From Haplosporangium gracile (taxonomy: Eukaryota > Mortierellomycota > Mortierellomycetes > Mortierellales > Mortierellaceae): 16,349 nucleotides of DNA. The notes below the pieces were generated by a model. That model made no database searches, was not told the DNA's origin, and worked only from the letters and a program-made list of their open reading frames with translations. This document shows positions 1 through 9,662 of this stretch, piece by piece (within the stretch, counting starts at the first letter, position 1; each line of letters begins with the position of its first letter). The DNA is taken from positions 1-16,349 of the forward strand of contig JAAAUF010000911.1 of the NCBI GenBank assembly GCA_015499985.1. The letters are read 5' to 3'. The translations under genes were made by a program, and so were the position numbers.

Positions 1-111
1 AAAAAAAAGAGTGGGACATGGTTAGTCCATGAACAATTTAGCGTGAGCAAGATCATGATTGGACAGGGCGGAAGAATGAAAGAGAAGAAAAGTTATTTTG
101 AGCGTTCTTAC
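1..111 (-). other. GDI intron 4, 3' end outside the window
   Basis: The donor GTAAGA follows the partial Arg codon at position 112. An ACTAAC branch-point-like motif lies on the minus strand at about 21-26 and is followed by CATGTCCCACTC and a T run that reaches the window edge, so the acceptor should lie just outside. The rest of the GDI gene, about 200 codons, is therefore not in this window. Confidence 0.8.
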
Positions 112-1774
112 CGAGCGAAACCCTGGGGGAGCTCACCCAAACCATAGAGAGGGTAAAGGTAAGGAGACTTGCCCCAACGAGCCATAGACGACATGTAGAG
201 TGTGATGCGGTCAAAGGTCTCCTTGGCGGGGCGGTTCAAGTAGCTAGAGAAAGAGCGCGTCAGAGCAAATTATTTTTAACAAGGTTAATACGATGATTAG
301 GGGTAAAAATTTACATATGCGTATTGACTCTCTAGTAAACATGGTGAGAAAGAAAAGGGTAGTTACCTGTCCTCCAAGTGCAAGGCCAAGGCGTGGCCGA
401 TAAAGTCGATGGTGCCAGGTTCCAGTCCAAAGTACTTGTAGATCTCGGACATGGGGGTGACGTTGATATCCATACCCTGGTGGGTGGCAGGATCATCGGC
501 CTTGTAGTTCTGAACAAACTCAAAGAACTTCTTGGCTCTGCGCTTCTCAAAGAGACCCATCAAGGGGCTGCGAACGGCCTCCATCTCGGTGGCGGGGACC
601 TTGGCGATGGTGCCATCGCGGTAGACGTAGGAGCCGGCGATCTGCTTGAACTCGAGGTAGCGGGTGACGTCGGTGTGGGTCAAGATCTTGACAAGCTCTC
701 CGTTGGCCATCATGAACTTGGGAATCAAGTCAACGTTGTAATCGCGGTCCTTGCCGAAGGCGGCGGCGGGAGCCTCACCATCGCGGAACTTTTTGAAGAG
801 CTAAGATATATTTAAAACACGCAAACATAAAAATGGAGTTTGCAAAAGCCAATATTAATATTAACGCGCGTGAGCAGCACACTTATATCCCTTTTTTTTA
901 AGCGCATATGAACAAAACTCTCTTTTTCTCAAGAAGTTGTTGTAGGATGCTGGTGTTGCTCGTTGACGATTGCTAATATTATCCGTCTTTTATGAGTGAG
1001 ACTGAGGCTCATGCTCCGTGGGCCCGTCTTGGCTTTGAGCAGCATTGCCGACCCTTGACTTTTTTTTATCCTTTTTGGCTCTTTTGGGACCCGTTCAACG
1101 AATACATGCATTCTTCCCCTTCAGGTTCCTTGTTTTTTTGCTGTGGTAGCTTGCAGGAAAGAAAAAAAAGAGTCGTCCGACCAAATTGTTCCCCGAGAAA
1201 TAATTAACGCAGTGGGAGAAGAAATAACAGTAAGAAAGGCAAAGGTGTCCGCGTTCCCGTACCTGGGTCAAGTTCAAACTAGCACTTTCGCCTCCGTAGT
1301 AGTCGTTGCGGTCCATGTGGAGGACCTTCTTGCCCTCGATCGACAAAAGACCAGAGAGAATGCACTCGGTCAAGCCAGTACCCATAACAACGACGTCGTA
1401 TTGCTCATCCTATTAGATGGAAAAAGGAAGATATACAAAGGTGAAATGGGTTAAACACACATCATATACTGATATTCAGAACAGTAATGAAGACCACAAG
1501 AGTATCCGCTGAAGAAGACGACGAGCGTGTGTGCACTGTCGCTGTTGTTGCTGTGTTGCGTGCGTGTTTCCTGTTATCCAAGTGGTCAGTAGAATAGGTT
1601 TGTGCAGTAAAGAAGAGATGTCCTTGCGTGCGTGTCGTCGCATGTGTCAGTCTCCATCACTTTTTATTGGGGAGTGTGTGATGACGCTTGTTACGCGCGT
1701 ACGAGACACTCTGACTTCAAAACGTGAGAAAAGTAAAATAAAGAAGGCATATGTGTGTGTGGATAACTCACCAT
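112..1774 (-). CDS. GDI1: Rab GDP-dissociation inhibitor (GDI), N-terminal half, continues off the left edge
   Basis: GDI extracts GDP-bound, prenylated Rab GTPases from membranes and recycles them through the cytosol, so it serves all vesicle traffic. Coding exons on the minus strand are 1774-1772 (ATG only), 1409-1263, 800-367 and 243-112. All junctions are GT-AG and keep one frame, giving 238 complete codons plus two bases of an Arg codon (residue 239). Family GDIs are about 440-450 residues, so roughly half is present. Visible signatures are the dinucleotide-fold-like start [20 protein letters not shown], then [16 protein letters not shown] with Tyr39, the tract [20 protein letters not shown], and [15 protein letters not shown]. 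The last holds Glu232 and Arg239, equivalent to Rab-binding-platform residues Glu233 and Arg240 of bovine GDI. The close match to GDI, including the MDE start, argues against the related Rab escort protein. The gene is divergent from FCP1. The start is fixed by the conserved MDE-QYDV N-terminus, although it needs an intron immediately after ATG. Confidence 0.97.
244..366 (-). other. GDI intron 3
   Basis: A 123-bp intron with donor GTAACT and acceptor TCTCTAG. It splits an AG|C serine codon (residue 195). Joining the exons gives [16 protein letters not shown], which fits the GDI family. Confidence 0.92.
801..1262 (-). other. GDI intron 2 (462 bp)
   Basis: Donor CAG|GTACGG follows SASLNLTQ; acceptor TATATCTTAG precedes LFKKFRDG. 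It is phase 0 and much longer than the roughly 100-bp introns of the neighbouring FCP1 gene. The open frames inside it are chance frames of low-complexity sequence; I see no gene within the intron. Confidence 0.92.
1410..1771 (-). other. GDI intron 1, beginning directly after the ATG (362 bp)
   Basis: On the minus strand the sequence reads CCAATT-ATG|GTGAGTTATCC, and the acceptor is CATCTAATAG before GATGAGCAATACGAC. Removal joins ATG to DEQYDVVV. If the intron is retained, translation from the same ATG reads 27 codons and stops at TAA (1693-1691). Splicing is therefore needed for any GDI made from this ATG. The intron contains several TGCGTGCGTG-like stretches. Confidence 0.88.
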
Positions 1775-1848
1775 AATTGGTTATATTAGCTTGTGAAGAA
1801 AAGAAAAGAAGAAAGGGAAGAGGGTGTTGTGTTGTGTTTGAGTGAGTG

Positions 1849-1876
1849 GGTGTGTGTGTGAGAGTGTGTGTGTGTT
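1849..1876. repeat. (TG)n microsatellite
   Basis: Two runs of TG interrupted by AGAG. They lie in the probable GDI 5' leader, where they read as CA repeats in the mRNA sense. Confidence 0.85.
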
Positions 1877-1887
1877 GGGTTGATGAT

Positions 1888-1915
1888 GAAGAAGAAGAAG
1901 AAGAAGAAGAAGAAG
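1888..1915. repeat. (GAA)n microsatellite
   Basis: About nine uninterrupted GAA units, reading as CTT in the GDI sense, followed by degenerate GGAAGAAGAAAAAG. It lies in the GDI leader or promoter. Confidence 0.9.
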
Positions 1916-2478
1916 GAAGAAGAAAAAGATGATGCTTTTTTGACCCCTCCCCTTTTTTCTTTTTGACCCCTCACTCTGTCTTGAGCTCGCAGCGGTCTGT
2001 GACCAGCGAACGAATCATCATCCTGTGGAGAAACAGCACCCATCCTGTACGGAGTATTCAACATGCAAATTTAATTTAATTCCATGCCAAATTAAAATAA
2101 TGCAGATGCCTATCATTTGAAACAATGAAAGGAATTAATGTATTTCCAAAACGGACGCCCCTCCTGTCCTTGCTTTTTTTTTTTCCATTTCTTCGAACGC
2201 GCCTTGGCTTCTCCCCCACTTTTCTCATTCACACACAACATCACCCGGACGCTAATCAGGAAGAAAAAAAAAGACCTGGATCACAATTCAGTACAACTAA
2301 CCAACCAACCGCACAGGACATACCCATTCAACACACCTGAACCTGGTACAATCAAGGCATCCTCACGCGTCTCGAAAGTCTTCTTTCCCTCTGCCCCTTT
2401 GTCGCCGTTCCTCCCATCAAGCAACGGAAATCGACATAACTCTAACCAACTAAAATCAACCAAGACACTATTTACACT

Positions 2479-5400
2479 ATGGCGGACAACGATTTCAGAT
2501 ACACAATCCCCGCAGAGTATCTACCAGCCACGATTATCGCCATCAAGACAAGCAAGGACAAGTCTATGTCCGACGGCGACGAGCTGCTCGAATACGAATA
2601 TGTCGTCAAGCGGGAGGGGTACGTCGACGACGACAAGACGGCCCTTATCGCCAGGAGAGGAGAAATCCGCGCCACCAAGGATGGAGTCGTGGAGGACATT
2701 CATGTCACCAAGGGACAGGTCATCGACAATGAAAGGTATGCAATTCTGGAGGAGCACCTTGACGTGCGTTCTTTGTATGGTCCTGCATCTATCGTTATTG
2801 TTATAGTTTCCCACTAACGATCGCTCCTATTATGGATTGAATTATCGAACCTGTCAATAGTACGGTGGTGATCGACTACAAAGGCTGCGACCACGACACG
2901 CAATATGAAGGCATGTGTGTTATGTGCTGCAAGACTGTACTTATGAACCAGGAGTCTCATGTCAGGATGGCCCACGACGCAACATCGCTTGCCGTCAGCC
3001 GTACTGTAAGTTACGGAGGTTGCTTTGCTGCCCTTATGGCCTATGTTTTTGTTTCAAGGTATCGATAACGACTTTTTCTGAGTCAACTCTAACATAACAA
3101 CACGGCTTACTCTTCATAAACAACAGGAGGCTAAAAGACTCGAGCATGATACAGTGGGTCGACTTTTGAACGAGGGCAAGCTGTCCCTGATTGTGGATCT
3201 GGACCAGACACTTATTCATGCAACTGTTGGACCTGCTATCGACGAATGGATCAATTCTCAAGGCGGAATGCCCCAGGTAAGCAACGAATCCTTCATCATT
3301 CGCTTTGTTGTTGGTTTGCCAGTGGTCTATGTGAATTAGCATGGCCTAACAACATTTATATTCTCTTTTTCTTGCTAGGACGTGAAAATGTTTCCTCTGC
3401 CAGACAGCTCTACACCTTATTACATCAAACTGAGGTACGACGGCGCAGTGGGAATTAATACTTTTTGACTGAATTTTCTTTTACCTTCATATCACCAGGA
3501 ATCAATTGCTAATACTGATCTCATGTTGCCTCGATATGATAGACCGTACCTGGAGCGCTTTTTGCAAAAGGTCGCTGCCATCTACGAACTGCATATTTAC
3601 ACGATGGGAACAAGAAACTATGCATCAGCGGTCGCCAAAGCGATCGATCCTGACGGCAAGTTTTTCAGTCAGCGGATTCTATCAAGGGATGAGAACCTTA
3701 GTAAGTGAGATTACAGGATAAGTAGTGCCGATCACAGCAGCTGGCATACGAGAGAACGAGCGAAATTGAAAAGGAGCATGTTGGTTAACGCTTCTTTGAA
3801 AAATGATTTAATAGACATGACACAAAAGTCAATTGAACGCCTGTTCCCCTGCGACACATCCATGGTCGTGGTGATTGACGATCGTGCTGATGTGTGGCAA
3901 TACTCTCCCAACTTGGTGAAAGTGCATCCATGTATGTCTCGAGAGCATGTCTTGTTGGTTGTTTGATGTCGCCTTTCCGTTATGAATCCAACGTAACTAA
4001 TACTAATTTATCTTTGGCGCTGTTACTATAGACGAGTACTTTGTTGGGGCTGGAGATATTAATGCAGGACATCTTCCAAAACAAGACGCGGTCGTAAAGT
4101 CGGAACCAGCATCCACCACGGGAGCAGTTCCAGCATCAGTACTTACCACGGGACCTATAGAAACTAAATCCGACTCATCCGATACCTCAGCTACAGTAAC
4201 AGAAACCTTAGGCGAGACTGAAATATCATCTACAACAGCACCCGCTGATGCAACGGCAACTCCTGCAGATGCGACGGCGACGTTGTCTATAGAAACTTCT
4301 GAGGAAAAGAAGCCCGAGAAAACAACCGAAGAAAAGAAATCTGAGGAGACAGAGTCCGTGGCGCCTGCGTCTGGAAAGCCAGGAAAAGTCGTCAAGTCCA
4401 AAGCTCCCGTCATGGATGATAATGATAACGAGCTCAAGCACATCCTTGAAGTAAGACCCTGTTGCTTTTGAATGTTTCCGTGTCCATTTATGTCTGTCTC
4501 GTGACAAAAACAGCTGCCTAACACTCTCCCGCATACATGTATATAGATCTTAGAGACGATTCATGAAAAGTTTTATGACGACAGAGAGGTCTTCAAGCTC
4601 ACAAATCCAAAGAAACAGCCGGATGTGAAGGTACAGATCAGCTCAACAGGAGAGGACCATGTTGGATGCTATCTTTGCCTGCATTGTAGGAAGGAGCGCA
4701 TCTCAACTAAACTAATCTATATTATCGTTGTACGCCAAACATATAGGAGATCATTAGGGGAATGAAGAAGAATGTATTGAAAGGAGTCAACATTGTCTTC
4801 AGTAGTGTAATCCCTCTTGGTCAGATACCCCAGAGAGCAGACATCTGGAGACAAGCTGAGAGCTTCGGAGCCATATGTTCGACCGAGTTGTCATCGGGAG
4901 TGACTCATGTTGTGGCTGCTAAGGTATGATTCAAAACTAGGTGCTTTTTAGAGGAGAAAAAAAAGACTTCGAAGCATTTTGTGAAGCATACATCTAACGT
5001 GCACAAGTACATGCAACCTTTTATTCCTGAGCATAGGCGGGCACGCAAAAAGTCAGCGAGGCAAGGAGACGCAAGCATGTCAAGCTCGTCCGCCCGGAGT
5101 GGCTGTACCATTCCATCGGAAAGTGGCAACGCCAAAACGAGGCCGACTATGTCTTACCCGAATTCGCCAACAAGTCGTCATCCAGGTCCACGACACCGCC
5201 GCACAATCCCGAAGACGAAAAGAACGTCGGCGGAGCGGAAGGTAACGAGGAAGAGGACCAGGATGGGGTGTCGGAGGATATGGGCACCATCCAAACCATC
5301 AATAACAACGTGTGGGAAGATGCAGCCAAGGAACTTGAAGATGAGCTTGGGGATTTGGATGACACTGACTTTGACAGTGATACGAGGTTAGCTACTTTTC

Positions 5401-6084
5401 TTTTGGGTTCAGTTTGGTTGTTTTTTTCTTTCTCTGAACGTTATTTATCGACCCTGACATATTACTTTGAATCAGCCTAACCTCCCTTTCGCCTTGCTAT
5501 TTTTCATTTGTTGTTTTAGCACGCATAGTAATACCCAGAGTGACGCGAGCACGGACGGAGGGAATAGGTCGCCGCTTGTGAACCTGAAGCGGACAAGAGT
5601 GTTTCGCAAATCGGGACTCAGCACGACGGTGACAAGTGGCGGAAACGACGATGACGAGGATGAGGATGACGACTCTGACAGCAATGGGATGAACGTGGAC
5701 ATGATAGACAGAAGATCCGGTGGTGGAGAGGACGATGACGATGATAAGGGTATGAGTACTCAGGACAGTGATGGCGACATTGATGATGAGAGCGGGTCAG
5801 ACAGCCAGCAGGGCTACAGTGATGCAGCCAGTGATGCGAGTGCGTCTGCTGTGCGGCAACGCAAGAGAAAGCGTCGGAACATTGGGAAAAATGGTGGTGG
5901 ACTTGCTGATACCGTTGGTGACAATGACGAAGATGACGACGAAGATGGCATGGACGCCGACGACGAGGTGACGATGGACCACACGCTGATGATGCAGCAA
6001 AGCCAGGAGGACGAGGACGATGACGATGATGATTTCTTGAATGATCTCGAGAATGATTTAGATGCGCAGCTGAACGACGACTAG
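2479..6084 (+). CDS. FCP1: RNA polymerase II CTD phosphatase FCP1, complete, 11 exons
   Basis: FCP1 is the nuclear phosphatase that removes phosphate from the Rpb1 C-terminal repeats so that RNA polymerase II can be recycled. Exons: 2479-2735, 2861-3005, 3127-3276, 3379-3434, 3543-3700, 3815-3931, 4032-4450, 4547-4630, 4747-4923, 5037-5386 and 5520-6084. All introns are GT-AG, 96-133 bp. The joined frame is 825 residues, close to yeast Fcp1 (about 730) and human (about 960). Domains: lipoyl-like beta region 1-95; C/H motif CDHDTQYEGMCVMC near 95-108; FCPH catalytic domain about 150-307 with nucleophile motif D158-L-D160-Q-T162, SRDE 250-253 and IDDRADVW with D277/D278; disordered Ser/Thr/Ala/Glu linker to about 425; BRCT about 463-565 with Trp543; basic RKRKRR (about 752-757); acidic clusters; C-terminal DFLNDLENDLDAQLNDD. 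That last helix resembles the TFIIF/RAP74-binding tail of other FCP1 proteins (inference). The start ATG has A at -3 and G at +4. No catalytic residue is missing. Confidence 0.97.
4032..4450 (+). other. FCP1 exon 7: end of FCPH domain plus low-complexity linker with a 7-residue tandem repeat
   Basis: The exon begins with EYFVGAGDINAGHL, the conserved end of the FCPH domain. It then encodes a Ser/Thr/Ala/Pro/Glu-rich segment with no fold I recognise. Two direct 21-bp units (4241-4261 and 4262-4282) each encode PADATAT with synonymous differences between them. An EEKK-rich charged stretch follows before the pre-BRCT helix. Fungal and animal FCP1 proteins also carry variable inserts here. Confidence 0.85.
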
Positions 6085-6240
6085 GGCCAGGAGAAGCGAG
6101 CTATGGTTGTTCTTTTGTAGTTTGTAGCATTAGCGTGTTTATCTATTTTATCTTTCTCAAATGTATTCTCTTGTACCTCTTTTTGATCTTTTTTTAAGGC
6201 GCATATCTATATTGAAATTATAGGACACTACGCTATATAG
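6085..6240 (+). other. Probable FCP1 3' UTR
   Basis: It follows the TAG at 6082-6084. The sequence is T-rich, with TTGTAGTTTGTAGC (about 6114-6127), TGTATTCTCTTGTACC and a run of Ts near 6190. There is no canonical AATAAA, which is common in fungi. The cleavage site cannot be placed exactly. Confidence 0.5.
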
Positions 6241-7500
6241 AACGTGGAGTTTGAGCAAAACTATTACCCCCAATCAAGAACTGGGCGTTGGCTGCGGATT
6301 GTTTGTCATTCGATTTTATTTTATTTTTCCTGGATGGCGATAAAGTGATACCAACAGAAATATCTTTTCATTTTGAAATGAGTGAAAGAAATATGTACGC
6401 GTCGGGTTGATTGGTTTGCGTGTCCGGAACGCGTCCTGTCTCACTTCTTTTCGATGGAGAGGGGGGGCGTTTGTATACCTCTTGACGCGTACCACCATAA
6501 TCCATTCTAGAATTCTCAGCACTTTGAATTGTTAGAATCGAGTAGTCAAAAAACGTGGGTATGTTTTTTTATCGTGTGAGTCTTTTTTTTTACTATCCTT
6601 CCGTTTTTTACTTTGGTACCCTCACTTTTTCTCGTCCTGCTCGCTTTTTTGATTGTCTGGAACGGTAATGGCTCCCTAATCCATCTTCCACCATTGATCC
6701 ATTCCTCTCCCATTGCTGTCTTATGCTGCTCTTTTTATGCTTGAACGTGTGTAACTGAGTTGTGATGTTAGTCAAACCAACCCCAAAGAATACACAAAGA
6801 AGGGCAAGTCAACTGAAAGCGAAAAATGAGGGCTGCGAAAGATTGTGGGCATATTTTAAGGAGGCTTTTTTTTTGTTGTTGTTCCATTCCATCCTTTTCG
6901 CCACGCTTTCTCGCTCTCTCCCTCTGTTGGCGATCCCTTCCGTCCCTTCTTCTCTCCACACATATATCAGGGCTAAGATCCCTTTTATGCCTTATTTGTG
7001 CGTGATAAGGCGACAGGTGTCAAAGGTGATGAGAATTTCAAACGACATAACACCAATGCAAACAAGCAAGCAATGCAAGGCATTCAAGGATGAAAGAAAC
7101 GGGGGTTTTTTTATGCACTCTTGGCTTTAGTATTCAAAAAGTACAAAAAAACGCGAGAGGAAGGAGGGGGGAGATGGTCAGATTGCGGACCGGTTTGCAA
7201 TGATTGGCGAAAAATGTACATACATGCACATATACATAACAACAACAATACAACGGAAAGTTATAACGTGTTGGGGGCATGAACGGGCGAGGGAGTGAGA
7301 GTTGATTAGATGCAACAGCGCACTAGAGTACTTTTTTTTCATCCTCGCATCTCCCTAATCCTGCCCCCTTACTCCACCCCCATCCAAAGCAGCCCTGGCT
7401 CTCTTCCGCGCACTTCTCTTGTTGTCATGCAAAAAAGGAGGGGATGGGTCTGTTGTTTGTGTATGGGCGTGGGCGTGTCTGTTGAGAGTCGATACTCGGC
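6241..7500. other. Noncoding stretch, no gene recognised
   Basis: T-rich runs (6571-6592), a G run (6462-6468) and AC/TA-rich words. The longest open frame (plus strand, about 6762-7130) is a mix of low-complexity Leu/Ser/Lys sequence with no family resemblance and no leader or splice pattern, so I treat it as chance. Confidence 0.6.
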
Positions 7501-7565
7501 GTGGCGTACGTGTGTGGCGTACGTGTGTGGCGTGCGTGTGTGGCGTGCGTGTGTGGCGTGCGTGT
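7501..7565. repeat. 13-bp tandem repeat, five copies
   Basis: Five head-to-tail copies of GTGGCGTRCGTGT at exact 13-bp steps. The first two units read GTGGCGTACGTGT and the last three GTGGCGTGCGTGT, so one A/G position divides the array into two homogeneous blocks. Each unit of the first type contains the palindrome CGTACG. Flanking DNA is G/T-rich on the plus strand. Confidence 0.95.
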
Positions 7566-7955
7566 ATGATTGCGCCATGGACGAGGGACAGCGCCGCTGC
7601 TCAATTGAGAAAGAGAAAAAGACGTGGCAAAGTGCGAAGCGCGAACAACAAAGCACCTCTTAATGGTACTTTGTTTTTTTTAACGTTAAATTGCATAACT
7701 GAGCAGCGGTGTGTTCGCCTACCTTGCGGTCCTCCCGTGTGGCTACCCTATCTTATCCCCATACGGTCATGACCAAAGAAAAATGGGGTGCGTAGTGCCC
7801 ACGAAGGATGGCGGCATGGTTTTTCGAGGTATGCGTTTCTGGAACCTTTACTATTGTCACCATTTTCGCTCACTTTCGGAACATAAAACTCTTGTCTGTT
7901 AAAAACACTAACAAAATCCTCTCACTATACGCATCATAAGCTCGTGCAACGATGA
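7566..7955. other. Noncoding stretch with a perfect 10-bp palindrome
   Basis: No conserved protein is recognised. It contains the palindrome GGTCATGACC at 7765-7774. It also contains a possible tiny first exon starting with ATG at 7783, discussed in the findings but not called as a gene. Confidence 0.5.
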
Positions 7956-7999
7956 ACAAGGTACATGGATGCTCGATGTACCCTACAAGGTACATGGAT
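7956..7999. repeat. 15-bp direct repeat with an inverted core between the copies
   Basis: ACAAGGTACATGGAT occurs at 7956-7970 and 7985-7999, a 29-bp period. Between the copies, ATGTACC (7976-7982) is the inverse of the GGTACAT inside each repeat, so either copy can pair with it. Confidence 0.9.
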
Positions 8000-8620
8000 A
8001 GTCCTTCCGTTTCTCTCCCATTCTCTCTTGTTATACACTCCAAGATGCATACCGTCTATGTATACCATGCCTACCCCACCATGGGTCAATCTCTCCTCTT
8101 CCTTTCTCCCTCGCTTGTTCTCGGTCGTTCTCGATCGATCTCTCTCGCCACTGCCAGTCAGTCTGCCCAGATGATCATATGCTCCTTCTTCTTTTGCCAA
8201 CGAACAACAAACATCAACAAAAGAAGAGGTCGCAGACGAAGGTTCGCATGAATTTTATGTCGAGAGAGAGAGAAAGCCACGCCATTTTCTCCATGGTCTC
8301 TAATGCACCCCTGCAGCATGTCTCTCTGTCTCTCTCGCCTTGGTTTGCTATAGTTGCTAAGACAACAAAAAGAAAAGAAAAAAAATAGGGCTCTTTTTGT
8401 TGGTTGATGTGTACGATGTCCAATGATTGGATAGGATAACAAAAGAGGAAAGTGGATAGGAGAAGAGAGGGACATGGTGTGACTAGGGCATTGGCTGTCT
8501 TTGGTTCATGGTGTTTCTTTTTTTGTTTGCTTGTCTGCGAAAGGGAAAGAGAAAACAATTGTTTTTATGATTATGAAAAATGAAGTTCTAACCCCTTTAC
8601 TTTTTACATTTTTGCCAATC

Positions 8621-8638
8621 TTTTTTTTTTTTTTTTTT
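8621..8638. repeat. T18 homopolymer
   Basis: Eighteen uninterrupted Ts followed by AAAA. Confidence 0.9.
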
Positions 8639-9520
8639 AAAAGCTCCTATGTTTTGTTTGCCCTTAAGACAAAAGAACTCTTTCATTTTCCGTCCTCTAA
8701 TCCATCCCCCCTATTTCCTTTTTTCCTTCTTTTTTTCTTTCATTGTGTCCACAAAAAAAAAAAACTTTCATGCTCGATGATGAAGCGCGATGCGTTTTAG
8801 GCAATCCCATTGTCTGTTTCCACGGGTGAGGCAGGATGAGTTTCAATTTGCATTTGCATTTTGTGTGTATGTTTGGGACGAATGGAAGAATGGATGAAAG
8901 GAGGAAGGGAAGAAAGGCAGGAAGGCAAGAGGGAAGACAGAGAAAAATGAACATAAAACAACAAATGGAATACTGAGAATAGGCAGAAGTACGCATTGTT
9001 ACGTTGTACACATCATTGTTCTGCATACCATGCATGGGTTAGACTCGTTGAGTTGCGGCATTATTGAGGAAGGATATACAAAAAAAGACATGCGAACATA
9101 GGATGCACATGTATGCAGTCTGGCGGGTTGAATTCCATGCAAAATTCTCAACACTTCACTCCATTTTTTTTTCTTCTTTTCGCTCATCATTTTCGGAAAA
9201 GTCTCGACAATTCTGTTTTCGTAATCCTCCTCATCCCTTTCTTTCACCCTTTTATACCCTTCTCTCTGCCAGTTGAACAAGGCCCGAGGATGGCAGGTAG
9301 AAGGGAAAACAAAGAAGTAAACGGATTATGAGAGGAGAGGTGCATGTAGGATGAAGTAGATAGGGGTTGAAGGCAAGACTATGGCAAAGGCGAGACGTGG
9401 CAAGGCATTGCAAAATGAGAAGGAAAAACAAGGGGCATTGTAACAAAAAAACTTTCGCGATATGTGAATGTGCTCGGATGCCGTGGGATGTGCGATGTGA
9501 TGGAATGGACCTTTGGATGA

Positions 9521-9538
9521 CCCAATTGCCCCAATTGC
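9521..9538. repeat. CCCAATTGC tandem duplicate
   Basis: Two perfect 9-bp copies, each containing a CAATTG palindrome. Confidence 0.9.
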
Positions 9539-9630
9539 CCACTAACTTTTTTTTTCTTATGGGGTAACTGTACGCCCGGAACATTATTGTTTTCTCGTAA
9601 TGGTTTTTTTCTTTGTTTTTTTTTCCTTTG

Positions 9631-9662
9631 ACAAAAAGCTTTTTTTTCCTTTTGCTTTTTGT
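9631..9662. repeat. Perfect 9-bp inverted repeat (hairpin) with T-rich loop
   Basis: ACAAAAAGC (9631-9639) pairs with GCTTTTTGT (9654-9662) around a 14-base loop. In T- and A-rich surroundings this may be chance. Confidence 0.6.

Larger units (their letters stand above)
1775..2478. promoter_or_regulatory. Divergent GDI/FCP1 promoter and 5' leader region
   Basis: This 704-bp stretch separates the two start codons and contains no recognisable gene. On the GDI side (about 1775-2000) the minus strand is CT-rich, with CA/GT and CTT repeats typical of a fungal 5' leader. At 2061-2100 is an AT-rich core with inverted TTTAATTT (2070-2077) and AAATTAAA (2089-2096). On the FCP1 side (about 2150-2478) the plus strand is pyrimidine-rich and then CA-rich (ACTAACCAACCAACCGC, CCAACTAAAATCAACC). 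Upstream ATGs at 2125 and 2138 are out of frame with FCP1. Exact transcription starts cannot be read from the sequence. Confidence 0.6.
8000..9620. other. Low-complexity noncoding stretch
   Basis: It contains T18 at 8621-8638, A12 at 8753-8764, a GGAAG/GAAAGG purine tract at about 8880-8945 and two copies of CCCAATTGC at 9521-9538. Many short frames exist on both strands, but all are Ser/Leu/Phe/Lys-rich translations of these tracts. I see no gene. Confidence 0.6.

Noticed and set aside
378..815. 145-codon plus-strand open frame
   Set aside because: It is the antisense shadow of GDI exon 3, whose minus-strand translation matches the family continuously.
2138..2806. 222-codon plus-strand frame overlapping FCP1 exon 1
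   Set aside because: Out of frame with FCP1 and low complexity. The FCP1 frame from 2479 carries the conserved protein.
4003..4524. 173-codon minus-strand open frame rich in Ser, Val and Asp
   Set aside because: Antisense of the low-complexity FCP1 exon 7; it crosses both flanking introns and matches nothing known.
8770..8850. CGATGATGAAG, like a C box of a C/D snoRNA
   Set aside because: No CTGA D box at a suitable distance and no terminal stem.
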